Positions 27,894-36,560 of a stretch of DNA of 64,000 bases are shown piece after piece. Source of the DNA: Cellulomonas shaoxiangyii (GTDB taxonomy: Bacteria > Actinomycetota > Actinomycetes > Actinomycetales > Cellulomonadaceae); contig NZ_CP039291.1 of assembly GCF_004798685.1 (NCBI RefSeq), positions 3,348,001-3,412,000 on the forward strand, read 5' to 3'. Position numbers and translations under genes: made by a program. The notes beneath the pieces are model-generated. The model did not search any database and was not told the origin of the DNA. It saw only the letters and a list, made by a program, of their open reading frames with translations. The stretch's first letter is position 1. The number at the start of each line of letters is the position of its first letter.

Positions 27894-28913
27894 GTGATCG
27901 ACGACGCCGTGGGACCGCCCGAGACCGACGACGTGCTGGGGACCGGGTGGGTCTCCCGCACGCTGCCGCTGCGCCCCGACGCGCTGTCCCGGCGCGGCGG
28001 GCCCGACCCCGTCGCGACGCTCGTCCACCGCCGCCCCGACGCCACCGGCGACCCGGGCGCGTCCCGCCCGCACACCGCCGTGCTGTACCTGCACGGGTTC
28101 GTCGACTACTTCTTCCACCCGCACGTCGCCGACGCCCTGGCCGCGGCCGGGTACGACCTGTGGGCGCTCGACCTGCGCGACTACGGGCGCTCGATCCGCC
28201 CCGGCCGGCCGGCCAACGAGATCACGGACCTCGCGACGTACAGCGAGGAGATCGACGCGGCGGTGCGCCTGCTGCGGGCGTCGCACGACCGCCTGGTCGT
28301 CATGGCCCACTCCACCGGCGGCCTGACGGCCGCGCTGTGGGCGGACGCGCGCCGCGGCCTCGGGCGGGTGGACGCGCTCGTGCTCAACTCGCCGTGGCTC
28401 GACCTGAACGGCACCATGCTGGAGCGGACGGTGCTCACGCGGGCGATCGACATGGTCGGCGGGGTGGCCCCGCGGCTCGTCGTCTCGCGCGTGGGACGGC
28501 ACTACGGCGAGGCCCTGCACGCGGCGAGCGGCGGCGAGTGGGACTACGACCTCGCGTGGAAGCCGCACCGCTTCAAGGTCCGCGCGGGGCTGGCGCGGAC
28601 GGTCCGCCGGGGGCACGCGCGCGTCGCGCGCGGGCTGGCGGTCGACTGCCCGGTGCTCGTGCTCGCGTCCGACGCCGCCGGCCCCGACGACCGCTGGCAC
28701 GAGGCGCTGCTGACCACCGACTCGGTGCTCGACCCGGCGCAGATCGCGGCGCGCGCGCCCCTCCTGGGTCCCGACGTGACGTTCGTGCAGGTGCCCGGCG
28801 GCGCGCACGACCTCGCGCTGTCGCGCGCGCCCGCCCGCGAGCGCTACCTGCAGGAGGTGCTGCAGTTCCTCGACGCGCGCGTCGGCGGGCGCCCGCAGGA
28901 CGCGGACGCCTGA
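27894..28913 (+). CDS. Alpha/beta hydrolase (lysophospholipase-like)
   Basis: 339 residues. VLYLHGFVDYFF forms the oxyanion strand, LDLRDYGRSIRP the next loop, and VVMAHSTGG the nucleophile elbow (Ser in HSTGG). VLVLASDAAGPD holds the likely catalytic Asp and GGAHDLALS the His. The lid and length fit serine aminopeptidase S33 or monoacylglycerol-lipase-like proteins. The substrate is not known. The GTG start follows CAGCAT by 6 bases. Confidence 0.85.
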   Translation: MIDDAVGPPETDDVLGTGWVSRTLPLRPDALSRRGGPDPVATLVHRRPDATGDPGASRPHTAVLYLHGFVDYFFHPHVADALAAAGYDLWALDLRDYGRSIRPGRPANEITDLATYSEEIDAAVRLLRASHDRLVVMAHSTGGLTAALWADARRGLGRVDALVLNSPWLDLNGTMLERTVLTRAIDMVGGVAPRLVVSRVGRHYGEALHAASGGEWDYDLAWKPHRFKVRAGLARTVRRGHARVARGLAVDCPVLVLASDAAGPDDRWHEALLTTDSVLDPAQIAARAPLLGPDVTFVQVPGGAHDLALSRAPARERYLQEVLQFLDARVGGRPQDADA

Positions 28914-28920
28914 CGGGGGC

Positions 28921-29901
28921 TCAGGCGCCCGCCGGGAGTAGCGCCGGCTCCTCCGGCTCGGACAGGGACAGCACCGCGCCCACCACGCCCGGGCTCGCGC
29001 GCACCCGCCCCTCGATGCGCGCCAGCACGTGCGACGCGTCGTCCTCGGCCAGGTTGCCCGAAAGGTCGACGGCCCCCACGAGGAAGACGCGCCGCGCGCC
29101 GACGAACTCGATCCGCAGGCTCGTCACGCGCGCCACCTCGGGCATCGCGAGCAGCCACCGCAGCGCCGCGTCACGCAGCGCCGGGTCGACCGCCTCGCCG
29201 ACGATGAACCGCAGGTTCCGCTGGATGAGCACGATCGCGACCACACCGAGCAGCAGGCCCACGAGGATCGAGCCGACCGCGTCCGGGACGGGCGAGCCGG
29301 TGACCTCGTGCGCCGCGATCCCGGCCGCGGCGATCACGATGCCGACGAGCGCGGCTGCGTCCTCGAAGAACACGGCCCGCACCGTCGGGTCCGACGTGCG
29401 CAGCACCTGGGTGAACAGCCCGACCCGCTGCCGGCGGGCGTCCGCGCGCGACTGGCGCCACGCCTGGGTGAACGACGCGCCCTCGAGCACGAAGGCGACC
29501 GCCAGCACCACGTACGCGACGACGAACGACTCCGCCGGCTCCGGGTCGAGGAGCTCCTGGATGCCGTGCGTCACGGACACGCCCGCGCCCACGCCGAAGA
29601 GCCCGATCGCGGCGAACAGCGACCACACGTAGACCTCGCGGCCGTGCCCGAGGGGGTGGGCCGCGTCGGGCGGGCGCTCGCCGCGCCGGTGCGCGATGAG
29701 CAGCAGCACCTCGTTGCCCGTGTCCGCCCACGAGTGGGCCGCCTCCGCGAGCATCGACGCGGCTCCCGTCACGACCGCGGCCACGGTCTTCGCGACGGCG
29801 ACGAGGAGGTTCGCGACGAGGGCGAGGACGACGGTCAGCAGCGACTCGCCGCCGCCGGCGTCACCGTCGCCGTCACCGTTGCCGTTGCCGTCGTCCCACA
29901 T
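28921..29901 (-). CDS. Cation diffusion facilitator (CDF) metal transporter
   Basis: 326 residues. A Gly/Asp/Asn-rich N-terminus (DDGNGNGDGDGD) could bind metal. The membrane part has AEAAHSWADTGNEVLLL (HxxxD site), HPLGHGREVYVWSL and FEDAAALVGIVIAAAG (DxxxD-type second half as EDAAA). The C-terminal cytoplasmic domain follows (ARVTSLRIEFVGARRVFLVGAVDL). It exports a divalent cation such as zinc or manganese. The ATG is confirmed by the acidic start and the TACGCC box before it. Confidence 0.9.
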   Translation of the reverse strand: MWDDGNGNGDGDGDAGGGESLLTVVLALVANLLVAVAKTVAAVVTGAASMLAEAAHSWADTGNEVLLLIAHRRGERPPDAAHPLGHGREVYVWSLFAAIGLFGVGAGVSVTHGIQELLDPEPAESFVVAYVVLAVAFVLEGASFTQAWRQSRADARRQRVGLFTQVLRTSDPTVRAVFFEDAAALVGIVIAAAGIAAHEVTGSPVPDAVGSILVGLLLGVVAIVLIQRNLRFIVGEAVDPALRDAALRWLLAMPEVARVTSLRIEFVGARRVFLVGAVDLSGNLAEDDASHVLARIEGRVRASPGVVGAVLSLSEPEEPALLPAGA

Positions 29902-30088
29902 GCCTCTGGCGTAGCACAGCCCGGCCGCGCGTGCGCCCCCGGCGGGCTCGGCGACACGTGCCGTGGGCCCCGGGACGCCGAGGCCGGGCAGGCGCCCACC
30001 CGCTGATGCGGACGGGCGTCCGAGATGGTTGGCTGTGCCCGCCCGGGCGCCGACCGCCCGGAGCGCGACGAGAGGGTGGCAGACCGCG

Positions 30089-30880
30089 ATGACGGTGAAC
30101 GACAGCCCGTGGCCCGCCGGCGTGCCCGCCTGGGCGGACATCACGGTGCCCGACCTGGCCGCGGCGCAGCGCTTCTACGGCGGCCTGCTCGGGTGGGAGT
30201 TCTCGCAGGGGCGACCCGAGACCGGCGGCTACGTCACCGCGTCGGTCGACGGGCGCCGGGTCGCGGGCCTCCTGCCGGCGTCCGACGCGTCGGCGGACGA
30301 CCCGGCCGCGTGGTGCCTCTACCTGGCGGTGGACGACGTCACCCTCGCCGCGGAGCACGCCGTCGCCGCCGGCGGCCAGCTGATCGCCGGTCCCATGACC
30401 GTGCTCGGCCTCGGCGACATCGCCGTGCTGGCCGACCCCGTCGGCGCCGTCTTCGGGCTGTGGCAGTCCGGCACGCACACCGGCTGGGACGTCACCGACG
30501 TGCCGGGCGCGTTCGTGTGGGCCGAGCAGATGTCGCAGCACCCCGACGTCTCGCGGCGCTTCTACACCGAGCTGTTCGGCTACGAGCAGACGGACCTGAG
30601 CGCCCCCGACTTCACGTACACGTCGCTGGCCGTCGGCGGCTCGCCCGCCGTCGGCGTCGGTGGCTACGGGGCGGGTGTCGGTGCCGACGTGCCCGCGGCG
30701 TGGACCTGGTACGTCGCCGTGCCGGACGTCGACGCCGCCGCGCGCCGCGTGCCCGAGGTCGGCGGCAGCGTCGTCAGCGGCCCGGAGGACACCCCGTACG
30801 GGCGGCTCGTGCTCGCGCACGGCCCGGCCCGTGAGGTCGTCGCGCTGCTCGAGCAGCCCCCGGCGGACGTCCCCGCCTGA
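30089..30880 (+). CDS. Two-domain VOC-family (glyoxalase-like) protein
   Basis: 263 residues with two tandem VOC modules: WADITVPDLAAAQRFYGGLLGWEF then VLADPVGAVFGLWQ, and FVWAEQMSQHPDVSRRFYTELFGYE then RLVLAHGPAREVVALLE. This matches the CFP30B-like fused glyoxalase proteins common in actinobacteria, with unknown substrate. The ATG at 30089 follows GAGAGGGTGG, so a longer upstream start is unlikely. Confidence 0.88.
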   Translation: MTVNDSPWPAGVPAWADITVPDLAAAQRFYGGLLGWEFSQGRPETGGYVTASVDGRRVAGLLPASDASADDPAAWCLYLAVDDVTLAAEHAVAAGGQLIAGPMTVLGLGDIAVLADPVGAVFGLWQSGTHTGWDVTDVPGAFVWAEQMSQHPDVSRRFYTELFGYEQTDLSAPDFTYTSLAVGGSPAVGVGGYGAGVGADVPAAWTWYVAVPDVDAAARRVPEVGGSVVSGPEDTPYGRLVLAHGPAREVVALLEQPPADVPA

Positions 30881-30924
30881 CGCGGCCCCCGCCGGGCCCG
30901 GCAGCCGGGCGCGGCGGAGCGCCG

Positions 30925-30930
30925 TAGCCT
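30925..30930 (+). promoter_or_regulatory. -10 element TAGCCT of trmB, leaderless-type
   Basis: TAGCCT ends 7 bases before the GTG at 30938 and selects that codon over the GTG two codons upstream. Confidence 0.5.
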
Positions 30931-30937
30931 GGTGCCC

Positions 30938-31672
30938 GTGCGCCAGGCCGACGAGGACGTGTTCACGCACCGCGCGTCGCGGCCCCACGAGCCCCTGCGC
31001 ACGTTCCACCCGCGCCGGTCACCCCTCGGGCGGGACCGCACGGACGCGCTCGACCGGCTCTTCCCGCGCTGGGGGTTCTCGGTCGACGACGAGCGGGCCG
31101 CGCCGCCGCGCACGCCCGACGGCCTGCTCGACACCGCCGCCCTGTTCGGGCGCACCGCCCCGCTGGTCGTCGAGATCGGCTCCGGCATGGGGGACGCGAC
31201 CGCCGCGATGGCCGCCGCCGACCCGGGCCGCGACTGGCTCGCCGTCGAGGCGCACCTGCCCGGCGTCGCGGCGCTGCTCGTCCTGCTCGAGCGCGAGGGC
31301 CTGACGAACGTGCGGGTCGCGCACGGCGACGCGCTGCGGCTGCTGCGCGCGTCCGTCGCGCCCGGGTCGCTCGACGCCGTGCACGCGTTCTTCCCCGACC
31401 CGTGGCCGAAGGCCCGCCACCACAAGCGCCGGCTCGTGCAGAGCGACCACGTCGCGCTCGTGCGGGACCGGCTCCGCGTGGGCGGGACGTTCCACGTGGC
31501 GACCGACTGGGCGGAGTACGCGGAGCAGGCCGCCGAGGTGCTCGCGGCGGACCCGGACCTCGACGGGGGCGTCGTGCCGCGGCCCGCGCACCGGCCGGTC
31601 ACCCGGTTCGAGCAGCGCGGCCTCGACCTCGGCCACGCCGTCACCGACCTGATCGTGCGGCGGGTCCGGTGA
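30938..31672 (+). CDS. trmB: tRNA (guanine-N7)-methyltransferase
   Basis: 244 residues. The SAM-binding motif is VVEIGSGMGDATAAMA, with AVEAHLPGVAALL next. AFFPDPWPKARHHKRRLV is the TrmB signature (PDPWPKxRHxKRR), and the C-terminal THFVxR-type segment reads VTRFEQRGLDLGHAVTDL. The enzyme methylates G46 in the variable loop of tRNAs. The last base of the reading frame overlaps the next gene's GTG (GTGA). Confidence 0.95.
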   Translation: MRQADEDVFTHRASRPHEPLRTFHPRRSPLGRDRTDALDRLFPRWGFSVDDERAAPPRTPDGLLDTAALFGRTAPLVVEIGSGMGDATAAMAAADPGRDWLAVEAHLPGVAALLVLLEREGLTNVRVAHGDALRLLRASVAPGSLDAVHAFFPDPWPKARHHKRRLVQSDHVALVRDRLRVGGTFHVATDWAEYAEQAAEVLAADPDLDGGVVPRPAHRPVTRFEQRGLDLGHAVTDLIVRRVR

Positions 31673-32457
31673 GGCTGCTCCTGGTTCCGGGGGTCTCCCC
31701 CGACCGGTGGGCGCGCGTGTGGGCGCAGCGCCTGCCCGGCGAGGCGCTGGACGTGGTGCGCGGCACGCCGGGGGACGCGGTCGCCGCGCTGCTCGAGGGC
31801 CGCGTGGACGCCGCCGTCCTGCGCCTGCCGCCGGACCCGGCACCGGCCCCGCCCGCACCCGGGCTCCCCGCGGTCACGCCGGCGACCCGCGACGGCTGGG
31901 CCGTCGTGCCGCTCTGGGAGGACCGGGCGGTCGTCGTGGTCCCCCGCGAGCACCTGTTGACGGTCGTCGAGGCCGTCGACCTGGCCGACCTGCGCGAGGA
32001 GCCGCTGCTGGTCCCGGCCGACGACGTGCTCGGCGCGGAGGCCGCGGTCGGCGCCGACCAGGTCACCGAGGTGCCCGACACGGCGACGGCGCTCGACCTG
32101 GTCGCGTCCGGCGCGGGCGTCGTCGTGCTCCCGCACGCGCTGGCGCGCGAGCACGCCGACAAGCGGTTCGCCGTGCGGGAGGTGCCGGAGCTGCCGGGGT
32201 CGCCCGTCGTGCTCGTGTGGCACCGCGACGCCGAGCACCCGCTCGTGCAGGAGCTGGTCGGCATCGTCCGCGGGCGCACCGCCGGGAGCTCCCGGGGCGA
32301 CGGCACTCCCCCGCCGGACGCTCCCGCGCGCACGGGCCGGCCGCGCGACGGTGGCCAGTCGGGCGGCGGTGGCCAGGCGAGCGGGCGCCCGCGCGGAGGC
32401 CCGGCCCGCGGCACCCGCCGCGACGGACCGCCGCGGGGCCGGCGCCGCCCCCACTGA
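31669..32457 (+). CDS. LysR-type substrate-binding domain without DNA-binding domain
   Basis: 262 residues. Residues 1-200 resemble the effector-binding half of LysR regulators (VVPLWEDRAVVVVPREHLL, LREEPLLVPADDV, LDLVASGAGVVVLPHALAR), but there is no helix-turn-helix. The last 62 residues are a disordered Gly/Arg/Pro-rich tail (RGGPARGTRRDGPPRGRRR) that could bind RNA or DNA. The GTG overlaps the trmB stop, so the two are co-translated, which hints at a link to tRNA metabolism or simply operon packing. The role is unknown. Confidence 0.75.
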   Translation: MRLLLVPGVSPDRWARVWAQRLPGEALDVVRGTPGDAVAALLEGRVDAAVLRLPPDPAPAPPAPGLPAVTPATRDGWAVVPLWEDRAVVVVPREHLLTVVEAVDLADLREEPLLVPADDVLGAEAAVGADQVTEVPDTATALDLVASGAGVVVLPHALAREHADKRFAVREVPELPGSPVVLVWHRDAEHPLVQELVGIVRGRTAGSSRGDGTPPPDAPARTGRPRDGGQSGGGGQASGRPRGGPARGTRRDGPPRGRRRPH

Positions 32458-32493
32458 CCCGCGCCCCGCCGCCGCGAGCACCCCGCACGCAGA

Positions 32494-32537
32494 CCGGCGC
32501 CCGGTCGGCCACCGTACGGTGGCCGGCCGGGCGCCGG
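32494..32537. terminator. 44-base near-perfect palindrome between convergent genes
   Basis: Two 22-base halves (32494-32515, 32516-32537) pair throughout with a single G-U position in RNA. It lies between the LysR-like gene and the LAVTG gene and should stop transcription from both sides. Confidence 0.75.
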
Positions 32538-32557
32538 GTGGTGCGAGGTGCGGAGGG

Positions 32558-33601
32558 TCAGCGGGCGGTCTGGCGACGTCGCGCCAGGACCAGCGCCCCA
32601 CCGGCGGCGACGAGCAGGGCCGCCGCGAGGCCGGCCGCCTGCGGGTCCGCGCCGGTGACCGCGAGGGTGCCCGCGCCGGTGCCGGCCGCGAGGACCTCCA
32701 CGTACTGCCAGCCCAGGAGCGTGCCGTCCGCGCGGTACAGCGCGACGCGGTGCGTCCCGGCGGCGATCCCCGCGGGGACCGTGAGGCGCAGCGTGCCGTC
32801 CGCGGCGACCGTGGCGACACCGAGGTCGGTGGGCACCGAGAACAGGTAGGCGTGCAGCACCGCGCCGGCGGGCAGACCGGACAGGACCAGCGTGCCGCCC
32901 GGGCCGACGGTCGCCGGGGCGGTGAAGCCGCCCCGCGTGGCCTCCGTCAGCTCGTCAACGGCGGGGCAGGTGCCCGCAGTGACGGTGACGGTCCGGGAGA
33001 CGAAGTTCCCCACCTCGGGGAACGCCTCCCACTCGCCCAGCTCGCCGAACTCCCCGGCGAGCGGGAACGCGAACACGTCGTACGCGCCCGGCGCGACCGC
33101 GACGTCGCCGGCGACACCGGCGTCACCCTCGGCGACGACGTCCTCCTCGTTCAGCCCGAACAGGCTGCTGCCGTTGGTGATGACGAGCCACGCGGTGGAC
33201 GCGGCCGGCTCGATGACGAGGCGGCCGGTCGGGGCGGCGTTCAGGCCGGTGCACGTCGGCTGGACGACCGTGAGCGCGGGCACCGGCTCGACGGCGGGCG
33301 CGGGCTCCTCCGACGGCGTCGGCGTGGGCTCCGTCGTGGGCTCGGCCGTCGGCTCCGTCGTGGGCTCGGCCGTCGGCTCGACGGTCGGCTCCGTCGTGGG
33401 CTCGGCGGTCGGCTCCGTCGTGGGCTCGACGGTCGGCTCGACGGTCGGCTCCGTCGTCGGCTCCGTCGTCGGCTCCGCCGTGGCGGTCGCCGTGGGCGTC
33501 GGGGACGGCGTCGTGGCGGCCTGCGCGGTGGCGATGCCACCGGTCAGCAGGGCGGAGAGCGCGACGACTGCCGCTGCTCGCCGGAAGGGGGTGGGGGACA
33601 C
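32558..33601 (-). CDS. Secreted wall-anchored protein with PT-rich stalk and LAVTG sorting signal
   Basis: 347 residues. A signal peptide ([23 protein letters not shown]) is cut after about residue 28. Residues 31-108 are a Thr/Glu/Pro stalk with many TEPT units. The globular part has four cysteines at most and strands such as [18 protein letters not shown]. The tail is LAVTG (313-317), a hydrophobic span and ARRRQTAR, the layout of class E sortase substrates. The stalk comes first, so the functional domain is nearer the wall. GTG start with AAGGAG. Function unknown; possibly adhesion or surface interaction. Confidence 0.8.
   Translation of the reverse strand: MSPTPFRRAAAVVALSALLTGGIATAQAATTPSPTPTATATAEPTTEPTTEPTVEPTVEPTTEPTAEPTTEPTVEPTAEPTTEPTAEPTTEPTPTPSEEPAPAVEPVPALTVVQPTCTGLNAAPTGRLVIEPAASTAWLVITNGSSLFGLNEEDVVAEGDAGVAGDVAVAPGAYDVFAFPLAGEFGELGEWEAFPEVGNFVSRTVTVTAGTCPAVDELTEATRGGFTAPATVGPGGTLVLSGLPAGAVLHAYLFSVPTDLGVATVAADGTLRLTVPAGIAAGTHRVALYRADGTLLGWQYVEVLAAGTGAGTLAVTGADPQAAGLAAALLVAAGGALVLARRRQTAR
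33316..33480. repeat. Degenerate repeat encoding TEPT units
   Basis: Copies of a 12-base unit of the type GGCTCCGTCGTG or GGCTCGGCCGTC encode Thr-Glu-Pro-Thr repeats in the LAVTG protein. Larger 24- to 36-base blocks are themselves repeated, which suggests recent expansion. Confidence 0.8.
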
Positions 33602-33666
33602 GTGGTGCTCCTTCGTAGCCCGCCTCCGGGTACGGAGCGAGCGGATCGCTGGGTGCTGCGCTCGCG

Positions 33667-33672
33667 ACGCTA
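33667..33672 (-). promoter_or_regulatory. -10 element TAGCGT before the LAVTG gene
   Basis: On the minus strand TAGCGT lies 65 bases before the GTG, consistent with a leadered transcript and the AAGGAG site. Confidence 0.4.
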
Positions 33673-33784
33673 GGGGCGGCGGCGCACCCCGGGGCAGGGC
33701 CGGGCAGGTGACCCGGCCCGCCCACGCCGGACGAACGCGGACGATGCGGGCGCCCCGGACGGGTGAAGTTCTGCGGACGCACCA

Positions 33785-33823
33785 CGGCCCGCCCGCACCC
33801 GCGTGAGCGGGGCGGACGGGCCG
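33785..33823 (-). terminator. Terminator hairpin after glgP
   Basis: A GC-rich stem with minor mismatches between 33785-33802 and 33807-33823, loop of four bases, starts about 25 bases past the glgP stop on the minus strand. Confidence 0.6.
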
Positions 33824-33846
33824 CGGTACGTCGGGTGGCCGCTGCG

Positions 33847-36327
33847 CTAGCGCGCGACCACCGGCTGCGAGTGCCAGATCCGGTCGATGTAGTCCCACAT
33901 CGACCGGTCGGAGGAGAAGAACCCGGACCGCGCGACGTTGAGGATCGCCGACCGCGTCCAGCCCTCGACGTCGCGGTAGGCCACGTCGACGCGCTCCTGG
34001 GCGTCGAGGTACGCCTGGAAGTCCGCGAGCGCGAGGAAGCGGTCCTCGGTGAGGAGGTTCGACACGATGGGCTCGAACACGCGCTTGTCGTCGGGCGAGA
34101 ACGTGCCGGACGCGATGAGGTCGATCGCGCGCCGCAGCGTGGCGTTCTCCTCGTAGTACTTCGACGGGTCGTAGCCGACCGCCTGGATCTCCGCGACCTG
34201 GGGCTCGAGCAGCCCGAACAGGAAGAAGTTGTCGTCGCCCACGAGCTCGCGGATCTCGACGTTCGCGCCGTCGTCCGTGCCGATGGTCAGCGCACCGTTG
34301 AGGGCGAACTTCATGTTGCCCGTGCCCGACGCCTCCTTGCCGGCGAGCGAGATCTGCTCCGACAGGTCGGCGGCGGGGATGAGCTTCTCGGCGAGCGTCA
34401 CGTTGTAGTTCGGGGGGAAGACGACCGTGAGCGCACCCTGCACGCGCGGGTCGGCGTTGACGGTCGCCCCGACGTGGTTGATGAGCCCGATGATCTGCTT
34501 GGCCATCTTGTAGCCGGGCGCGGCCTTGGCGCCGAACGCGAACACGCGCGGCGGGATCGACGCCGGGTCGAGCTCACCGCTGATGATCCGCTCGTACAGC
34601 GACACGATGTGCAGCACCTTGAGCGTCTGGCGCTTGTACTCGTGCAGCCGCTTGACCATGACGTCGAGCATCGCGTCGGTCCGCAGCTCGATGCCGTCGC
34701 GCGTCGCGAGCACGCCGGCGAGGCGCTGCTTGTTCGCGAGCTTCACGGCCCGGAACCGCTCACGGAACTCGGCGTCGTCGGCCAGCGGCTCCATCTCGCG
34801 CAGCCGCTCCAGGTCGGTGACCCAGCCCGGGCCGATGGCGTCGGTGATGAGGTCGGACAGCGCGGGGTTCGCCAGCCGGACGAACCGTCGCGGGGTGACG
34901 CCGTTGGTGACGTTCGTGAACTTGTCCGGCCAGAGCTCGGAGAAGTCGGGCAGCACGTTGTCGCGCAGCAGCTGCGAGTGCAGCGCCGCGACGCCGTTGA
35001 CCTTGGCGCCGGCGATCGTCGCGAGGAACGCCATGCGCACGGACCGCTCGGGGTGCTCGGCGATGATCGACATGCGGCGCAGGCGCAGCTCGTCGTTCGG
35101 GTACGCCTGGCGCACCTGGGCGAGGAACTCGTCGTTGATCCGGTAGATGATCTCGAGGTGCCGCGGCAGCAGGCGGCCGAGCAGCTCGACGGGCCACACC
35201 TCGAGGGCCTCGGGCAGCAGCGTGTGGCAGGTGTACGCGAAGCACTTCTGCGTGATGGCCCACGCCTCGTCCCACGCGATCTTCTTCTCGTCGACGAGGA
35301 TGCGCATGAGCTCGGGCACGCCGATCACCGGGTGGGTGTCGTTGAGCTGGAACATCACGACGTCGGGCAGCCGGTGCAGGTCGAAGTCCGCCGGCAGGCC
35401 GTCGAGGAAGTCGCGGATGGAGCACGCCACGAAGAAGTACTGCTGCTGCAGCCGCAGCTCCTTGCCCTGCGGCGTCGAGTCCTCGGGGTAGAGGACCTTG
35501 GAGATGTTCTCGGCGAACGTCTGCGCGCGCACGGCCTCGGCGTAGTCGCCGGAGTTGAAGATCTGCAGGTCGAACGCCTTGGTGGCGCGCGCGCTCCACA
35601 GCCGCAGCGTGTTGACGCGGCCGTTCTGGTAGCCCGGGACCATGTAGTTGTAGGGCACGCCGAGGACGTCCCACGCCGGCACCCAGCGGCTACGGGTGAC
35701 GCCGTCGTCGTCGGTGTAGGTCTCGGTGGACCCGCCGAAGTGCACGGTCACCGCGTCCTCGGGGTGCGGGAACTCCCACGGCGCACCCAGCGACAGCCAG
35801 GTGTCGGGCTGCTCGACCTGCCAGCCGTCGACGAACGTCTGCCGGAAGATGCCGTACTCGTAGCGGATGCCGTAGCCGATGCACGGCACGCTCATGGTCG
35901 CGAGCGAGTCGACGAAGCACGCGGCGAGCCGGCCGAGGCCGCCGTTGCCGAGACCCGGCTCGACCTCCTGCTCGCGCAGCGTCGCCAGGTCGATGCCGAG
36001 GGACGTGAGGGCCTCCTCGACGATCTCCGTCAGGTCCGTCGCGATGAGCGCGTTGTCGAGCTGGCGCCCGAGCAGGTACTCGGCGGACAGGTAGGCGACC
36101 GTCTTGGCGTGCGCGTCGCGCTGCCGGCGCAGCGTCTCCATCCACCGGGCCATCAGGTACTCGCGCACGGTCCGCGCCAGCGCCAGGTACTGGTCGTTGA
36201 CGCTCGCGCGGGACAGGGGAACCCCCTGCCCGAAGTTGAGCTCGCGCAGGAACTCCTTGGCGAACCCCTCGACCGAGTGCTGCGGGGCCGTCACGGATAC
36301 GGTGCCGTTGACGCGGTTCTCAGTCAC
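33847..36327 (-). CDS. glgP: Glycogen/maltodextrin phosphorylase
   Basis: 826 residues of GT35. [19 protein letters not shown] and [16 protein letters not shown] lie in the N-terminal half. The pyridoxal-phosphate lysine is in the [19 protein letters not shown] segment, followed by [19 protein letters not shown] is the glucan-site stretch. It releases glucose 1-phosphate from glycogen or maltodextrin. GTG start; TAACGT ends 7 bases before it and no ribosome binding site is seen. Confidence 0.97.
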   Translation of the reverse strand: MTENRVNGTVSVTAPQHSVEGFAKEFLRELNFGQGVPLSRASVNDQYLALARTVREYLMARWMETLRRQRDAHAKTVAYLSAEYLLGRQLDNALIATDLTEIVEEALTSLGIDLATLREQEVEPGLGNGGLGRLAACFVDSLATMSVPCIGYGIRYEYGIFRQTFVDGWQVEQPDTWLSLGAPWEFPHPEDAVTVHFGGSTETYTDDDGVTRSRWVPAWDVLGVPYNYMVPGYQNGRVNTLRLWSARATKAFDLQIFNSGDYAEAVRAQTFAENISKVLYPEDSTPQGKELRLQQQYFFVACSIRDFLDGLPADFDLHRLPDVVMFQLNDTHPVIGVPELMRILVDEKKIAWDEAWAITQKCFAYTCHTLLPEALEVWPVELLGRLLPRHLEIIYRINDEFLAQVRQAYPNDELRLRRMSIIAEHPERSVRMAFLATIAGAKVNGVAALHSQLLRDNVLPDFSELWPDKFTNVTNGVTPRRFVRLANPALSDLITDAIGPGWVTDLERLREMEPLADDAEFRERFRAVKLANKQRLAGVLATRDGIELRTDAMLDVMVKRLHEYKRQTLKVLHIVSLYERIISGELDPASIPPRVFAFGAKAAPGYKMAKQIIGLINHVGATVNADPRVQGALTVVFPPNYNVTLAEKLIPAADLSEQISLAGKEASGTGNMKFALNGALTIGTDDGANVEIRELVGDDNFFLFGLLEPQVAEIQAVGYDPSKYYEENATLRRAIDLIASGTFSPDDKRVFEPIVSNLLTEDRFLALADFQAYLDAQERVDVAYRDVEGWTRSAILNVARSGFFSSDRSMWDYIDRIWHSQPVVAR

Positions 36328-36334
36328 TTGCGCA

Positions 36335-36340
36335 ACGTTA
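36335..36340 (-). promoter_or_regulatory. -10 element (TAACGT) of glgP, leaderless-type
   Basis: TAACGT on the minus strand ends 7 bases before the glgP GTG. Confidence 0.5.
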
Positions 36341-36560
36341 TGCGTCCTGGCCGGGAGAGGCCAGGCCGCCCGTCCCGGGGAGCCCGTCCGGCGAGACTCT
36401 CATCCGCGTCTCATCGACGTGGCGCCACCCGCCCGCGGGCGAAACCGCGTGACAGCGCCCGCACCCCGCACCACGCTGGACGGACCACCCGCCCCCCGAT
36501 GAGTTGGCGCGCGGGAACGGTCTGCACCACGGACACCCTCGTACCCGCGGAGGACGCGCC

